DNA from: EB88 sp965199135 | GTDB lineage: Bacteria > Acidobacteriota > Terriglobia > Terriglobales > Acidobacteriaceae | Reading direction: 5' to 3' | Length of the DNA: 64,000 nt | Assembly: GCA_965199135.1 (NCBI GenBank) | Contig: OZ240685.1 | Span: forward strand, 2,728,001-2,792,000 | Part shown: positions 1-9,012 of the stretch, piece after piece | Numbering within the stretch: position 1 is the stretch's first letter | Layout: each line of letters begins with the position of its first letter | Position numbers and translations under genes: made by a program | Notes under the pieces: model-generated | Told to the model about the DNA's origin: nothing | What the model saw: only the letters and a program-made list of their open reading frames with translations | Databases searched by the model: none

Positions 1-674
1 ATGTTCGTGATCATCTTTTGCGCCGTGGCGGCCTTCATGCGGGTGGAGCCCGAGATCACCTCGGGGCCGACGTCGGCGATGATGACAATATCGGCTGCGT
101 TCGCGATCGGCGTGTTGTGGTTGCAGGTGATACAGGCTGTCTTTGCGCCCTGCGTGCGCGCATAAGCCACCGCGGCCACCACGTACGGCGTACGCCCACT
201 GGCAGAGAGGCCGATGACGACATCTTTGCGCGAGGGCCGACGGCGGGCGATGTCGCGTTGCCCGAGTTCCTCGGAGTCCTCGTTTACCTCGACCGGCGAG
301 GCCAGCGCCTTGGGCCCGCCCGCCATGATGTACTGGATCGAGTGGGGATCATTCGAGAAGTACGGTGGGCACTCGCATGAGTCCAGCGCGGCGATGCGCC
401 CGCTTGAGCCGGCGCCGATATAGATGAGCCGACCGCCCTCGCGTAGCGAACGGGCCACAGAGTCGATGACCTGGGCGATCTCGGGAAGCGCCTTCTTCAC
501 CGCCGCCGCTACCTTGGCGTCTTCGTGGTTGATGATGCGTGCTATTTCAAGGGCTGACTTTGTGTCGAAACCTTCGGAGGCTTCGTTGGAGCTCTCGGTG
601 GTCAGCTTGTGAATCGGAAGCTCGTCACGATTCTCGCGGGGTACATCGAGTGGTGCCTGCGTCGTAGTGGCCAT
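1..674 (-). CDS. murQ: N-acetylmuramic acid 6-phosphate etherase, 3' end cut by window edge
   Basis: MurQ cleaves the lactyl ether of MurNAc-6-phosphate to give GlcNAc-6-phosphate and D-lactate in cytoplasmic cell-wall recycling. About 224 residues are visible. They contain the sugar-phosphate (SIS) signature GAGSSGR near residue 88, the ECPPYF motif with the probable catalytic Glu at about residue 101, and GPEVISGSTRMKAATAQK near the cut end. The ATG at 674 is preceded by a GAAGAGA-like ribosome site. The coding strand runs leftwards off the window, so the C-terminus is missing. It lies 73 bp downstream of a serine hydrolase in the same direction, a pairing that fits peptidoglycan recycling. 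The family assignment is secure. Confidence 0.93.
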   Translation of the reverse strand, partial: MATTTQAPLDVPRENRDELPIHKLTTESSNEASEGFDTKSALEIARIINHEDAKVAAAVKKALPEIAQVIDSVARSLREGGRLIYIGAGSSGRIAALDSCECPPYFSNDPHSIQYIMAGGPKALASPVEVNEDSEELGQRDIARRRPSRKDVVIGLSASGRTPYVVAAVAYARTQGAKTACITCNHNTPIANAADIVIIADVGPEVISGSTRMKAATAQKMITN

Positions 675-747
675 CGTTTTCTCTTCGCCTTCGTGCACCT
701 CGGATTGTAAGCCTTCGCCTATACATTGCGCATGTGTCAAAGAGCGT

Positions 748-1947
748 CTAGCGCGCAGTGGTACCAGTATCTAGCTCGTCAATGAGGGTGTCGTGGAAGC
801 GTGGACGGACCTCCTGAATCCTACGGTTTTCACGAGACGGAAATGAACGATTTGTCAGCAAGACAACTCCCAGTTCGCGCACCGGATCGATCCACAGCGA
901 CGTGCCCGCAAAGCCCAGATGACCAAACGCAGCGCGGCTCAACCGTGATCCAGACGAGGACGGATGGCCACTCGGCGTGTCCCAGCCAAGCGCCCGGGAA
1001 GAGCCCGGAACCAGGTCCGCACGTGCACTAAACAGCTGCACCGTTTCTGCGCGAAAAAGTGTCTTTTCCGTCGCGTTCTGGAGCGGCCGAAGCAGTGATT
1101 CGGCGAAAGCGAGGAGGTCGCGTGTCGGCGCGAACAGTCCGGCGTGTCCGCTAACGCCCCCCAGCACAAAGCAGTTTTCATCCTGTACCTCGCCCTGGAT
1201 CCGGCGATGGCGAAAGAGCGTGTCTTCCTCGCTTGGCGGGATCAACGGCCAATCCGGCTGCTCCGGACAGAACCGGGTGCCTGTCATTCCAAGTGGCTCG
1301 AAGACTTCGCGCCGGCTCCACTGGCACAGGGGCTCCCGAACCAGGGCTTCAAGTGCCATGCCCAGCAGGATGAACCCGGGATCCGAGTAGGCGGTGCGTG
1401 TCCCGGGGGCATGCTCAAGTGGAAGGGCAAGCACCGCCTCCTGCAGCGCCGCGGCGCCGCGGCACTGCTCAAAGAAGGGTTCATAAGCTGGAAGCCCACT
1501 TGCATGCGCAAGAAGCAGACGGAGGGTCACTGCGCCGCGCCTTGTCTGGTCCGTTCCGCCGATGAAATGCGGGAGCAGTCCGCCAAGCGGCATATCGAGC
1601 TGGAGCTCTCCTCGCTGGTGAAGCAGCATCGCCATGGCGGTCGTCGCGACTACTTTGGTCACACTGGCGAGGTCAAACGAGGTCCCGGGCTCGACCGAGG
1701 GGCTGCCGTCTTCGTAGGTGAATCGGCCAACCGCCCCGAGGCCACGCACGACGCCCCGTTCCACCACGCCGTAAGCGGCTCCTGGGAAGGCTCCCTCTCG
1801 TACGGCAGAGGCCAAGAAGTGCTCGGTTCGAGGCAGCAGCACACTCGAAAGATCGGCAGGGGAACTGCCATAATGGGATGTCACGGTCACAACGATACAC
1901 AATCGACAGCTCAGGGTGACGAGCAGGGCACTCAGCTCGTCTACCAT
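748..1947 (-). CDS. Serine hydrolase of the class C beta-lactamase/esterase family
   Basis: This is a beta-lactamase-fold serine hydrolase (peptidase family S12-like) of about 399 residues. The SxxK motif reads SVTK (Ser about 95, Lys about 98), the YxN-type motif is YSD in AYSDPGF, and the third motif is HLGFAG near the C-terminus. Such proteins include D,D-peptidases, esterases and D-aminoacyl hydrolases, so the substrate cannot be read from sequence. It precedes murQ in the same direction, so a role in peptidoglycan or muropeptide turnover is inferred. The start is uncertain. The frame extends to 2070, but that would overlap the divergent gene at 1992. I take the ATG at 1947, although neither it nor the GTG codons at 1884-1890 has a good ribosome site. 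Confidence 0.85.
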   Translation of the reverse strand: MVDELSALLVTLSCRLCIVVTVTSHYGSSPADLSSVLLPRTEHFLASAVREGAFPGAAYGVVERGVVRGLGAVGRFTYEDGSPSVEPGTSFDLASVTKVVATTAMAMLLHQRGELQLDMPLGGLLPHFIGGTDQTRRGAVTLRLLLAHASGLPAYEPFFEQCRGAAALQEAVLALPLEHAPGTRTAYSDPGFILLGMALEALVREPLCQWSRREVFEPLGMTGTRFCPEQPDWPLIPPSEEDTLFRHRRIQGEVQDENCFVLGGVSGHAGLFAPTRDLLAFAESLLRPLQNATEKTLFRAETVQLFSARADLVPGSSRALGWDTPSGHPSSSGSRLSRAAFGHLGFAGTSLWIDPVRELGVVLLTNRSFPSRENRRIQEVRPRFHDTLIDELDTGTTAR

Positions 1948-1991
1948 CACCCAGAGGTTCTGCAGAGGGGAACAGAGGAGATGCGAAAAGC

Positions 1992-2831
1992 ATGAACAAG
2001 CGTGCGTGCACGGCTTTCTCCCGGTTCCCGCAGGCTCGGCGACTTTTGTTGCACCCAGTGAAGCTCGCAATGGCCGGCACTCTGCTGCTTTCGGCTCTGT
2101 CGCTGCAGGCCCAGTCGCCCGCGACGCCGGCAGGGGCTACTGCATCAGTGCTCACCGTTCCGCAGGGCACCAAGATACTGCTTGCGCTCCGCTCCGGCGT
2201 CAATACCCGCTCCGCGCAGCCCGGTGATGGCGTGTACCTGAGCTCGACGTTTCCGGTGGTCGTTGGCAACCGGGTCGCCATCCCGGAAGGCGTGTATGTA
2301 CAGGGTGTGATCGACCGGGTGCAGCGGGCCGGCCGCGTCCGGGGCCGCGCGGAAGTCAGCATGCATTTCACCACCATGATCTTCGCCAACGGCAGCGTGG
2401 TTGCGATCCCGGGCGCTCTGGACAGCCTGCCTGGCGCAACGGATGCCAGGGTCAAGGACAGCGAAGGCGATGTGCAGCAGGCTGGTTCCAAAGGCAAGGA
2501 TGCTGGCACGATTGCACGCGGGGCTGAGGCCGGAGCGGGTGTCGGAGCGATCGGCGGAGCGATCGGCGGCAGCCCGTTAGCCGGAGCCGGATACGGCGCG
2601 ATCGCTGGCGGCGTCACCGGCCTGGTTTACACCCTCTTTACACGCGGAAATGACGTGAACCTGGCGCAGGGGCAGACGGTGGAGATGGTGCTGCAACGGC
2701 CGCTCACACTAACAGAAGTGAACCTTGCTGCGGGCGGCACACCTGCGATGACGCCCTCCGCGCAGAAGCCGATGCCGAAGCCCTCGCAGACCCGGATGCT
2801 GTGCCCGGCAGGCGGCCTCGGCTGCCCATAA
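1992..2831 (+). CDS. Secreted glycine-zipper protein, function unknown
   Basis: The 279-residue product has a long basic N-terminus and a hydrophobic segment ending in LSLQAQ at about residue 41, which looks like a Sec signal. The mature part begins with a conserved-looking beta-rich block (VPQGTKILLALRSGV, then VAIPEGVYVQGVIDRV). A glycine/alanine zipper follows at about residues 178-215 (GAEAGAGVGAIGGAIGG and onward), and the tail is short and Cys-containing (LCPAGGLGCP). The same order occurs in the protein at 52208-53203, so the two form a family within this genome. I do not recognise a characterised homologue; an envelope location is inferred. lepB starts 5 bp downstream, so the two are probably co-transcribed. 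Confidence 0.8.
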   Translation: MNKRACTAFSRFPQARRLLLHPVKLAMAGTLLLSALSLQAQSPATPAGATASVLTVPQGTKILLALRSGVNTRSAQPGDGVYLSSTFPVVVGNRVAIPEGVYVQGVIDRVQRAGRVRGRAEVSMHFTTMIFANGSVVAIPGALDSLPGATDARVKDSEGDVQQAGSKGKDAGTIARGAEAGAGVGAIGGAIGGSPLAGAGYGAIAGGVTGLVYTLFTRGNDVNLAQGQTVEMVLQRPLTLTEVNLAAGGTPAMTPSAQKPMPKPSQTRMLCPAGGLGCP

Positions 2832-2836
2832 ACAGG

Positions 2837-3412
2837 ATGGGCGCGACAGAGACGCAGCCGGATTTGCAAACGGACCCACAGGCGGGCCCGCAGCGATCCC
2901 TTGGCTCGCACCTGGCGTCGTGGCTCCGCGACCTTGCGGTCTCGCTGGGAGCCTCTGCGCTGATCATCACCTGCATCTACCAGCCGGTACGCGTCGAGGG
3001 CACCAGCATGCAGCCCCGCCTGCATGACAACGATCGCCTCTTCATCAACAAGTTCGTCTATCGGTTCGAGAATATCCACCGTGGTGATGTGATCGTCTTT
3101 CACTACCCCGGCGACCCGGCGAAAAGCTACATCAAGCGCGTGATTGCGCTGCCCGGCGATGATCTACGCATCACTGATGGCGTGGTGTACGTGAATGGTC
3201 GTCGGCTCTCCGAACCCTACGTGCCAGAGCGGTTCGAAGATGGACGTTCCGTTGCGGAGGAAGTGATGCCGCAGGGCGACTACTGGGTCATGGGCGATCA
3301 CCGTTCGATCTCAAGCGACAGCCGTGACTTCGGCCCGGTACCGCGGGGGCTCATCTACGGCAAGGCCTCGTTTGTGTACTGGCCGAGCGATGGGGTCGGG
3401 GTCGTGCGGTAG
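2837..3412 (+). CDS. lepB: Signal peptidase I
   Basis: Membrane-anchored serine protease that removes signal peptides from Sec- and Tat-exported proteins. The product is 191 residues with one N-terminal membrane segment (about 32-48). The catalytic Ser is in GTSMQPRL (Ser57) and the catalytic Lys in SYIKRVIALPGD (Lys100). The distal motif MGDHRSISSDSRDFG is also present. The start at 2837 is the first ATG after the upstream stop and follows a purine-rich CAGG. The gene is convergent with the arginine operon, and the two stop codons are only 2 bp apart without an obvious terminator. The short form with one membrane segment resembles Gram-positive-type enzymes rather than the longer E. coli LepB. 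Confidence 0.95.
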   Translation: MGATETQPDLQTDPQAGPQRSLGSHLASWLRDLAVSLGASALIITCIYQPVRVEGTSMQPRLHDNDRLFINKFVYRFENIHRGDVIVFHYPGDPAKSYIKRVIALPGDDLRITDGVVYVNGRRLSEPYVPERFEDGRSVAEEVMPQGDYWVMGDHRSISSDSRDFGPVPRGLIYGKASFVYWPSDGVGVVR

Positions 3413-3414
3413 GC

Positions 3415-3936
3415 TCAGGCGCCGATCTGGACCAGCTGCTTCGCTTCCTCGCGTGTGCCGAGGATTGAGACACGGGGAACATCCCCGCGGGCCATGGCGA
3501 CTTCGTCGCAGCGGTAGATACGCGGGCAGTTCTGGCAGTCCTTGTAGATCTTGTCAGGAAGCGCCGAACGCTCAGTGACCACGCGGAAGCCGTACCGGAA
3601 AAAGAAATCCGGGATGCGTGTGAAGAGGCAGACGCAGCCGATGCCGTGCTCTTCACTTTCCTCGAGCAGCGCCGCGATCAGCTTCGCACCGACACCCTGA
3701 CCCTTGGCCTCGGGCTTGACCACGATCGAGCGCACCTCGGCGAGATGCGGCCCATACAGGTGGAGCGCACCGCAGCCGAGGAACGCGCCTGCGTCACTCT
3801 CGGCTACCGTGAAGTCGCGCACGTTCTCACAAATCTCTGCGAACACACGCCGCAACAGCGTGCCATCACTCGAGAGCGAGTTCACCAGCTCATAGATGTT
3901 GGTCGCATCCTGGAGCCGGGCCTTACGAATCCGCAT
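3415..3936 (-). CDS. argA: GNAT N-acetyltransferase, probable short N-acetylglutamate synthase
   Basis: A 173-residue GNAT acetyltransferase. Its acetyl-CoA loop reads VKPEAKGQGVGAKLI, matching the family's (Q/R)xxGxG/A signature. The sequence resembles stand-alone N-acetylglutamate synthases, which acetylate glutamate with acetyl-CoA as the first step of arginine synthesis. A Cys-containing segment CQNCPRIYRC follows the core. The strongest functional argument is position: it is the last gene of an eight-gene arg operon and its start overlaps the argH stop by 14 bp. A generic acetyltransferase remains possible. If the call is right, it complements argB and argC so that the acetylated branch is primed without a full-length ArgA. 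Confidence 0.82.
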   Translation of the reverse strand: MRIRKARLQDATNIYELVNSLSSDGTLLRRVFAEICENVRDFTVAESDAGAFLGCGALHLYGPHLAEVRSIVVKPEAKGQGVGAKLIAALLEESEEHGIGCVCLFTRIPDFFFRYGFRVVTERSALPDKIYKDCQNCPRIYRCDEVAMARGDVPRVSILGTREEAKQLVQIGA

Positions 3937-5365
3937 GCACTGGCTCCTCCTGCCTGCTCTCTCCTGTGGCGACCCTGGTGGCAGCTAAGAGGCCGACCCG
4001 CTCTCTCGCCAGGGTGAGAGCCGCACGTACCTGGTGCCGCGCTGTGCCGCCAACGACGTCGTGACAGTCGAGCGTCTTCTCGAGCGTGATCGCAGCGAAA
4101 ACGTCCGCAGCGAACAAGGGTTCTATGGACTGTAACTCTGCGAGTGACAGATCGCCGAGCTCCCGGCCACTTTCAAGACCAAGGCGCACCGCTGTGCCGA
4201 CGCGCTCGTGCGCGGTGCGAAAGGGCAGTCCCTTGCCTGTGAGATAGGTTGCCGCTGCCATGGCGTTGAGGTAGCCGCGCTCGCAGGCTGACTGCATCCG
4301 ATCCTTGCGAAACACGAGCGCGCGCGTGAAGCGTGCCAGCAGCTCCGTCATGGTGTGCGCGGTTGCGGTCGCAGCGAACACAGGCTCCTGCGTCTCCTGC
4401 ATGTCCTTGTTGTAGGCAAGCGGCAGCCCCTTGAGCGTCAGCAGCACGCTTTGCGCTGCGCCAGACAGCCGTCCAACCTTCGCGCGCAGGAGCTCGGAGA
4501 GATCGGGATTCTTCTTCTGCGGCATGGCGCTCGAACCGGTTGAGAACGCTTCCGGCAGTTCCACAAAGCCGAACTCTGCGGTCGCAAACAGCGTGATCTC
4601 TTCCGCGAAGCGGCTCACATGCACGCCAAGCAGCGTCAGCACCTGCAGGTACTCGAGCACAAAGTCACGATCGCTTGTGGCATCCATACTGTTGGCCGTC
4701 GGCGCCTCGAAACGCAGCTCCTTCGCGGCGAGGGACCGATCAAGGGCCAGCGTTGCACCGGCGATCGCGCCTGAACCGAGTGGACAATAATTCAACCGGT
4801 CGATGCAGTCCCGAAGCCGCGAGCAGTCGCGCAGGATCATCTCGACGTAGGCAAGCAGCCAGTGCGCGATGAGCACAGGCTCGGCGCGCTGCAGATGCGT
4901 GTAGGCGGGCATGGCGGCGTCGCCTGCTGCCTCTGCCTGCGCGATCAATGCTTCCGCCCAGGCTCCGAGCTTCTGCACGAGCAATGTGGCGTGCTCGCGA
5001 ATGTACAGGCGCAGGTCGGTCGCGATCTGCTCGTTGCGCGAGCGACCGGTGTGCACTTTGCGGCCGAGCTCTCCGACACGGGCAACCAGCTGCATCTCGA
5101 CGAAGTGGTGGATGTCCTCGGCCTCGGACGCCGCGGCGAGCAGATCAGCAGAAGAGGCGAAGGTCTTTGCGATCTCCGCGAGAGCAGCGGTCAACGACCC
5201 GAGCTCCGCCGCGGTGAGCACGCCGGCATCTTCGAGCGCACGCGCATGCGCGGTGCTGGCCCGGACCTCCTGGGCCAGCAGCACGCAGTCAAACCCGATG
5301 GAGCGCTGCCACTCGTCAAACAGTGCGTCCGCAGGCTCGCGAAAGCGGCCCGACCACATCTTCAC
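3923..5365 (-). CDS. argH: Argininosuccinate lyase
   Basis: Catalyses the final step of arginine synthesis, splitting argininosuccinate into arginine and fumarate. The 480-residue product starts MKMWSGRF, as is usual for the family, and has HTGRSRNEQIATDLRLY. It also has the fumarase/aspartase superfamily signature GSSAMPQKKNPD, whose flexible Ser loop carries the catalytic serine. Its ATG overlaps the argG stop as ATGA, indicating translational coupling. The last residues overlap the acetyltransferase start. Length is normal for the family. Confidence 0.97.
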   Translation of the reverse strand: MKMWSGRFREPADALFDEWQRSIGFDCVLLAQEVRASTAHARALEDAGVLTAAELGSLTAALAEIAKTFASSADLLAAASEAEDIHHFVEMQLVARVGELGRKVHTGRSRNEQIATDLRLYIREHATLLVQKLGAWAEALIAQAEAAGDAAMPAYTHLQRAEPVLIAHWLLAYVEMILRDCSRLRDCIDRLNYCPLGSGAIAGATLALDRSLAAKELRFEAPTANSMDATSDRDFVLEYLQVLTLLGVHVSRFAEEITLFATAEFGFVELPEAFSTGSSAMPQKKNPDLSELLRAKVGRLSGAAQSVLLTLKGLPLAYNKDMQETQEPVFAATATAHTMTELLARFTRALVFRKDRMQSACERGYLNAMAAATYLTGKGLPFRTAHERVGTAVRLGLESGRELGDLSLAELQSIEPLFAADVFAAITLEKTLDCHDVVGGTARHQVRAALTLARERVGLLAATRVATGESRQEEPVHADS

Positions 5366-6594
5366 TTTGCAACCACCTTTGCCGCTTTGTTTTCGTGCAT
5401 TGCGCGCAGCTTGGCTTGCGTCCGCGCAGGCAGCCCAAGGATGCGGATGAAACCTGCTGCGTCCCGTTGGTCGTAGCTCTCGCCCATGGTGAACGACGAG
5501 AGCTCATTCGAGTACAGCGAGTACTCGCTCTGGCGGCCGGCGATCGCGATATTGCCCTTGTAGAGGGCGAGTGTCACCGAGCCGGTTACAGTCTTCTGCG
5601 TTTCGCGCACAAAGGCATCCATGGCCTCGCGCAGCGGCGTGAACCAGAGGCCGTTGTAGACCAGGTCTGCATAGCGCAGCCCCACGTGCTGCTTGTAGTG
5701 CTTCACATCGCGCTCGAGCGTGAGTGCTTCGAGCTCGGCATGCGCAGCGACAATGAGCGTGCCACCCGGCGTCTCGTAGGCGCCACGGCTCTTGATGCCG
5801 ACGAAGCGGTTCTCGACCAGGTCGATGCGGCCGATGGCGTTGCGTGCGCCAATCTCGTTCAGCAATTCCACGATCTGCACCGGCTCAAGCGTCTGCCCGC
5901 CAACCGAAACCGGGACGCCATGTTCGAAGCCGATGGTGACCGTCTCTTCTGCGTCGGGTGCTTCCTGCGGGCTTCGTGTCATCGTCCAGGTCGTCGCGAG
6001 GGGTGCATTGTTCGCATCCTCGAGCTCGCCGCCCTCATGCGAGACATGCCAGAGATTGCGATCGCGCGAGTGGATCTTGACGCGGCTTGCTGACACCGGG
6101 ATATTATGTGCCTCGGCATAGTCGAGGCAGTCCTCGCGCGAGAGAAGGTCCCACTCACGCCACGGGGCGATCACCTTCAGCTCCGGAGCGAGTGCCTGGT
6201 AGGCATGCTCGAAGCGCACCTGGTCATTGCCCTTGCCAGTGCAGCCGTGCGCGACAGCAGTCGCTCCTTCATCAAGCGCGACCTGGACCTGGGCCTTCGC
6301 GATCACAGGCCGGGCGATCGAGGTACCCAGCAGGTACTTGCCTTCGTACATGGCGCCGGCCTGCACGGTGGGGTTGATGTAGTCGCGTACGAACTCATCG
6401 CGTAAATCCTGCACGATGACCTTCTTCGCGCCGGTGGTGTAGGCCTTCTGCACCACTGCATCGATGTCTTCACCCTGGCCTACATCAGCCACCATCGCGA
6501 TCACATCCAGTCCATAGTTCTCGTTGAGCCATGGAATGATGATCGATGTATCGAGACCACCGGAGTACGCCAGCACTACCTTGTCATTCGCCAT
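5362..6594 (-). CDS. argG: Argininosuccinate synthase
   Basis: Joins citrulline and aspartate with ATP to form argininosuccinate. The 410-residue product begins MANDKVVLAYSGGLDTS, the ATP pyrophosphatase P-loop (SGGLDTS). It continues with HGCTGKGNDQVRFE, typical of the citrulline/aspartate site. It follows argF after 31 bp and overlaps argH by 4 bp (ATGA). Everything seen fits the type I enzyme of standard length. Confidence 0.97.
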   Translation of the reverse strand: MANDKVVLAYSGGLDTSIIIPWLNENYGLDVIAMVADVGQGEDIDAVVQKAYTTGAKKVIVQDLRDEFVRDYINPTVQAGAMYEGKYLLGTSIARPVIAKAQVQVALDEGATAVAHGCTGKGNDQVRFEHAYQALAPELKVIAPWREWDLLSREDCLDYAEAHNIPVSASRVKIHSRDRNLWHVSHEGGELEDANNAPLATTWTMTRSPQEAPDAEETVTIGFEHGVPVSVGGQTLEPVQIVELLNEIGARNAIGRIDLVENRFVGIKSRGAYETPGGTLIVAAHAELEALTLERDVKHYKQHVGLRYADLVYNGLWFTPLREAMDAFVRETQKTVTGSVTLALYKGNIAIAGRQSEYSLYSNELSSFTMGESYDQRDAAGFIRILGLPARTQAKLRAMHENKAAKVVAK

Positions 6595-6625
6595 ATTGTT
6601 TCATCTCCACTTCTTGTCTGTGCCG

Positions 6626-7669
6626 CTAGAGAGCGGCGTTGGGCTTGCTCACCGGGGAAAGCGTGGCACCGAGCAGAAGCAGCAGCACCGCCTTCTGCAC
6701 ATGCATGCGGTTTTCTGCCTGTTCGAAGACCACAGAGTTTGGACCGTCGAACACGGCATCCGTCACCTCGGCATTGCGATGTGCAGGCAGGCAGTGCATG
6801 AAAGCTGCATTTGGCTTTGCATGCGCCATGAGTGTTTCGTTCACCTGGTAGGGCTTGAAGATCGGCGCACGCTTGGTCGCTTCGTGCTCGAAGCCCATGC
6901 TGGTACAGACGTCTGTGTACACGACGTCTGCGCCTGTGACTGCCGCGACAGGGTCCTGCACCAGCGTGATTTCGGATCCGGTGGTGTTGCCGATTGCCCG
7001 AGCCTGCGCGACGACGTCCGCCTTCGGTGCATAGTTCTTCGGCGTGCCGACAGTGCAGTGGGCGCCAAGCTGCGCGGCGAGCAGCATCAGCGAGTGACAG
7101 ACGTTGTTGCCATCGCCCACATAGGTAAAGTGCACGCCGCGAGCCGAACCGCCGAAGCGCTCTTCCACTGTCATGAAATCTGCGAGAGCCTGGCAGGGAT
7201 GCTCGTGGTCCGACAGCGCGTTGATGACCGGGCACGTCGCATACTGTGCCATCTCCGTGATGGTTTCATGCGCATAGGTACGGAGCACAATTGCCTGCAC
7301 CCAGCGCTCCACATTGCGCGACATATCCGCGAGCGATTCGCGCTCACCAAGCGGCGACTGCGTCTGGTCTACGAACATCGCGGAGCCGCCCATCGTGTTC
7401 ATCGCTGCTTGAAACGTGAGCCGCGTGCGCAGCGAGGCCTTCTCGAAGAACATCACCATCTGCTTGGCATCGAGCGCATAGCGAACCTCCGAGGGGTTCG
7501 CTTTGACCCGGTGCGCAAGCTGCAGAATCGCTGCGGCCTCGGTTGGGCTGAGGTCTGCAATCGAGCACAGATCGCGGCCCGCGAGGGAGTCCTGCGCAGC
7601 CTGGAACTCCGCGGCGGAGAGTGGGTGGAATTTGGCTTCCGGGGAAGCGATCAGGGTCTTAGTCGCCAA
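6626..7669 (-). CDS. argF: Ornithine carbamoyltransferase (TTG start)
   Basis: Transfers the carbamoyl group to ornithine to make citrulline. The 347-residue product has the carbamoyl-phosphate motif FEKASLRTRLTF, HPCQALADF, the ornithine-binding DVCTSMGFE (SMG loop) and the catalytic HCLPAHR. The SMG loop favours ornithine over N-acetyl- or N-succinyl-ornithine. I choose the TTG at 7669. It sits 5 nt after a perfect AGGAGG and overlaps the argD stop by 11 bp. The in-frame ATG at 7759 would lie deep inside argD and add about 30 non-conserved residues. Confidence 0.94.
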   Translation of the reverse strand: MATKTLIASPEAKFHPLSAAEFQAAQDSLAGRDLCSIADLSPTEAAAILQLAHRVKANPSEVRYALDAKQMVMFFEKASLRTRLTFQAAMNTMGGSAMFVDQTQSPLGERESLADMSRNVERWVQAIVLRTYAHETITEMAQYATCPVINALSDHEHPCQALADFMTVEERFGGSARGVHFTYVGDGNNVCHSLMLLAAQLGAHCTVGTPKNYAPKADVVAQARAIGNTTGSEITLVQDPVAAVTGADVVYTDVCTSMGFEHEATKRAPIFKPYQVNETLMAHAKPNAAFMHCLPAHRNAEVTDAVFDGPNSVVFEQAENRMHVQKAVLLLLLGATLSPVSKPNAAL

Positions 7670-8918
7670 TTTTGCCTCCTGTATGTACGGCTGCTTCGAG
7701 TTGCGATTCCTTGAGTCCGGAGAGTGTCGCGTCGAGCGCCGCGATTGCGAGGTCGACATGCTCCTTCTGGAGGATGTAAGGCGGCAAGAAGCGCAGCACC
7801 GTTTCGCTCGTGCGATTGATCAGGATGTGATGCTCCTGCACCATGACATTCAGCGCAGCTTTGGCATGCTCCGCGTCTGCGAGTTCGATGGCCAGCATCA
7901 GCCCCTTGCCGCGAACGTCGATGATCTCGCGGTGGCGCTTCTGTAACTCCACAAGTTGCTCATGGAAATAGCCGCCCACTTCCTCAATGTGCGCGAGCAA
8001 TGCACTCTGCTCGATCTCATCGAAGACTGCGGTTGCCACGCGGCAGCTCAGCGGGCCACCGCCGAAGGTGGTCCCGTGGAGCCCGGGGTGCATCGCACGC
8101 GAGACTTCCTCGGTGCACAGCATCGCGCCAAGCGGCAGTCCGCCTGCAAGAGGCTTGGCAACCGTCGTGATGTCCGGCCGCGCAGTGTAGTGCTGGTAGG
8201 CAAACCACTTTCCGGTACGCCCGAAGCCGGCCTGGATCTCGTCGATGACGAGCAGTGCGCCAGTCTTCTCGGTAAGCTCGCGCGCCCTGGCCAGGAAGGC
8301 TTCGGTCACCGGGCGGATGCCACCCTCGCCCTGGATCGACTCGACCAGAATGGCGCAGTACTCGCTTGACCATGCTGCTTCGAGAGCAGCCACATCATTC
8401 AATGGCAGGAAGTCGACCCCGGGCATCACGGGCGCGAAGGGGTCACGGTATTTATCCTTGTAGGTTGTTGCGACCGAGCCGATCGTGCGCCCGTGGAACG
8501 AACCTTCAAAGGCCAGGAACCTGGTTCCGATCTCGAGGCCTTCCGAGCGGCGCAGCCCGGCATAGGCGCGCGCAAGCTTGAGCGCGGCCTCCCATGCCTC
8601 GGTGCCGCTGTTGCAGAAGAAGGCGCGATCAAGCCCGCTCGCTGTGGTGAGCCGGAGCGCAAGCGCAGCCTGACCTTCGTGGAAGAAGAGGTTCGAGATA
8701 TGGAGCGGCTTCCGGAGCCCTTCCATCAGCGCGTCTTCGATCACCGGGTGGCCGTAGCCAAGCGCGTTGACGCCAATGCCGCTGAGCAGGTCAAGGTACT
8801 TCGCTCCGTCTTCGGTGTGGAGGTACACGCCCTCGCCGCCAGTGACGAGCAGCGGATTGCGTTCGTAAGTAGGCAGCAGCAGCGTCTTTTCGGCGGCCTG
8901 TATCTCTTTCAGGTTCAT
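7659..8918 (-). CDS. argD: Acetylornithine aminotransferase
   Basis: PLP-dependent class III aminotransferase that converts N-acetylglutamate semialdehyde to N-acetylornithine. The 419-residue product has the phosphate-binding CNSGTEAWEAALKLAR, the DEIQAGFGRTGKWFA stretch with the cofactor-binding Asp, and the Schiff-base Lys in TVAKPLAGGLPLGAM. The ATG at 8918 begins MNLKEIQAAEKTLLLPTY. The open frame continues upstream to 9131, but that part would overlap argB and looks non-coding. A 94-bp gap to argB is the largest in the operon and may hold a secondary site, though none is obvious. Confidence 0.95.
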   Translation of the reverse strand: MNLKEIQAAEKTLLLPTYERNPLLVTGGEGVYLHTEDGAKYLDLLSGIGVNALGYGHPVIEDALMEGLRKPLHISNLFFHEGQAALALRLTTASGLDRAFFCNSGTEAWEAALKLARAYAGLRRSEGLEIGTRFLAFEGSFHGRTIGSVATTYKDKYRDPFAPVMPGVDFLPLNDVAALEAAWSSEYCAILVESIQGEGGIRPVTEAFLARARELTEKTGALLVIDEIQAGFGRTGKWFAYQHYTARPDITTVAKPLAGGLPLGAMLCTEEVSRAMHPGLHGTTFGGGPLSCRVATAVFDEIEQSALLAHIEEVGGYFHEQLVELQKRHREIIDVRGKGLMLAIELADAEHAKAALNVMVQEHHILINRTSETVLRFLPPYILQKEHVDLAIAALDATLSGLKESQLEAAVHTGGKIGD

Positions 8919-9012
8919 AGTGTCGGTGTCCTCACGTGTGGTGCGCGGTACATAAGTAGGAGAGCAGCGGCGCGCCAGCGGCAGCCACATTCTCGAGAAA
9001 TCAACAATGCGC

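Noticed and set aside
18..612. Plus-strand frames over the left edge
   Set aside because: They are shadows of murQ, whose minus-strand motifs (SIS loop, ECPP, GSTRMK) are unmistakable.
1144..1995. Plus-strand 283-codon frame
   Set aside because: It mirrors the serine hydrolase on the other strand and has no ribosome site or family-like motifs.
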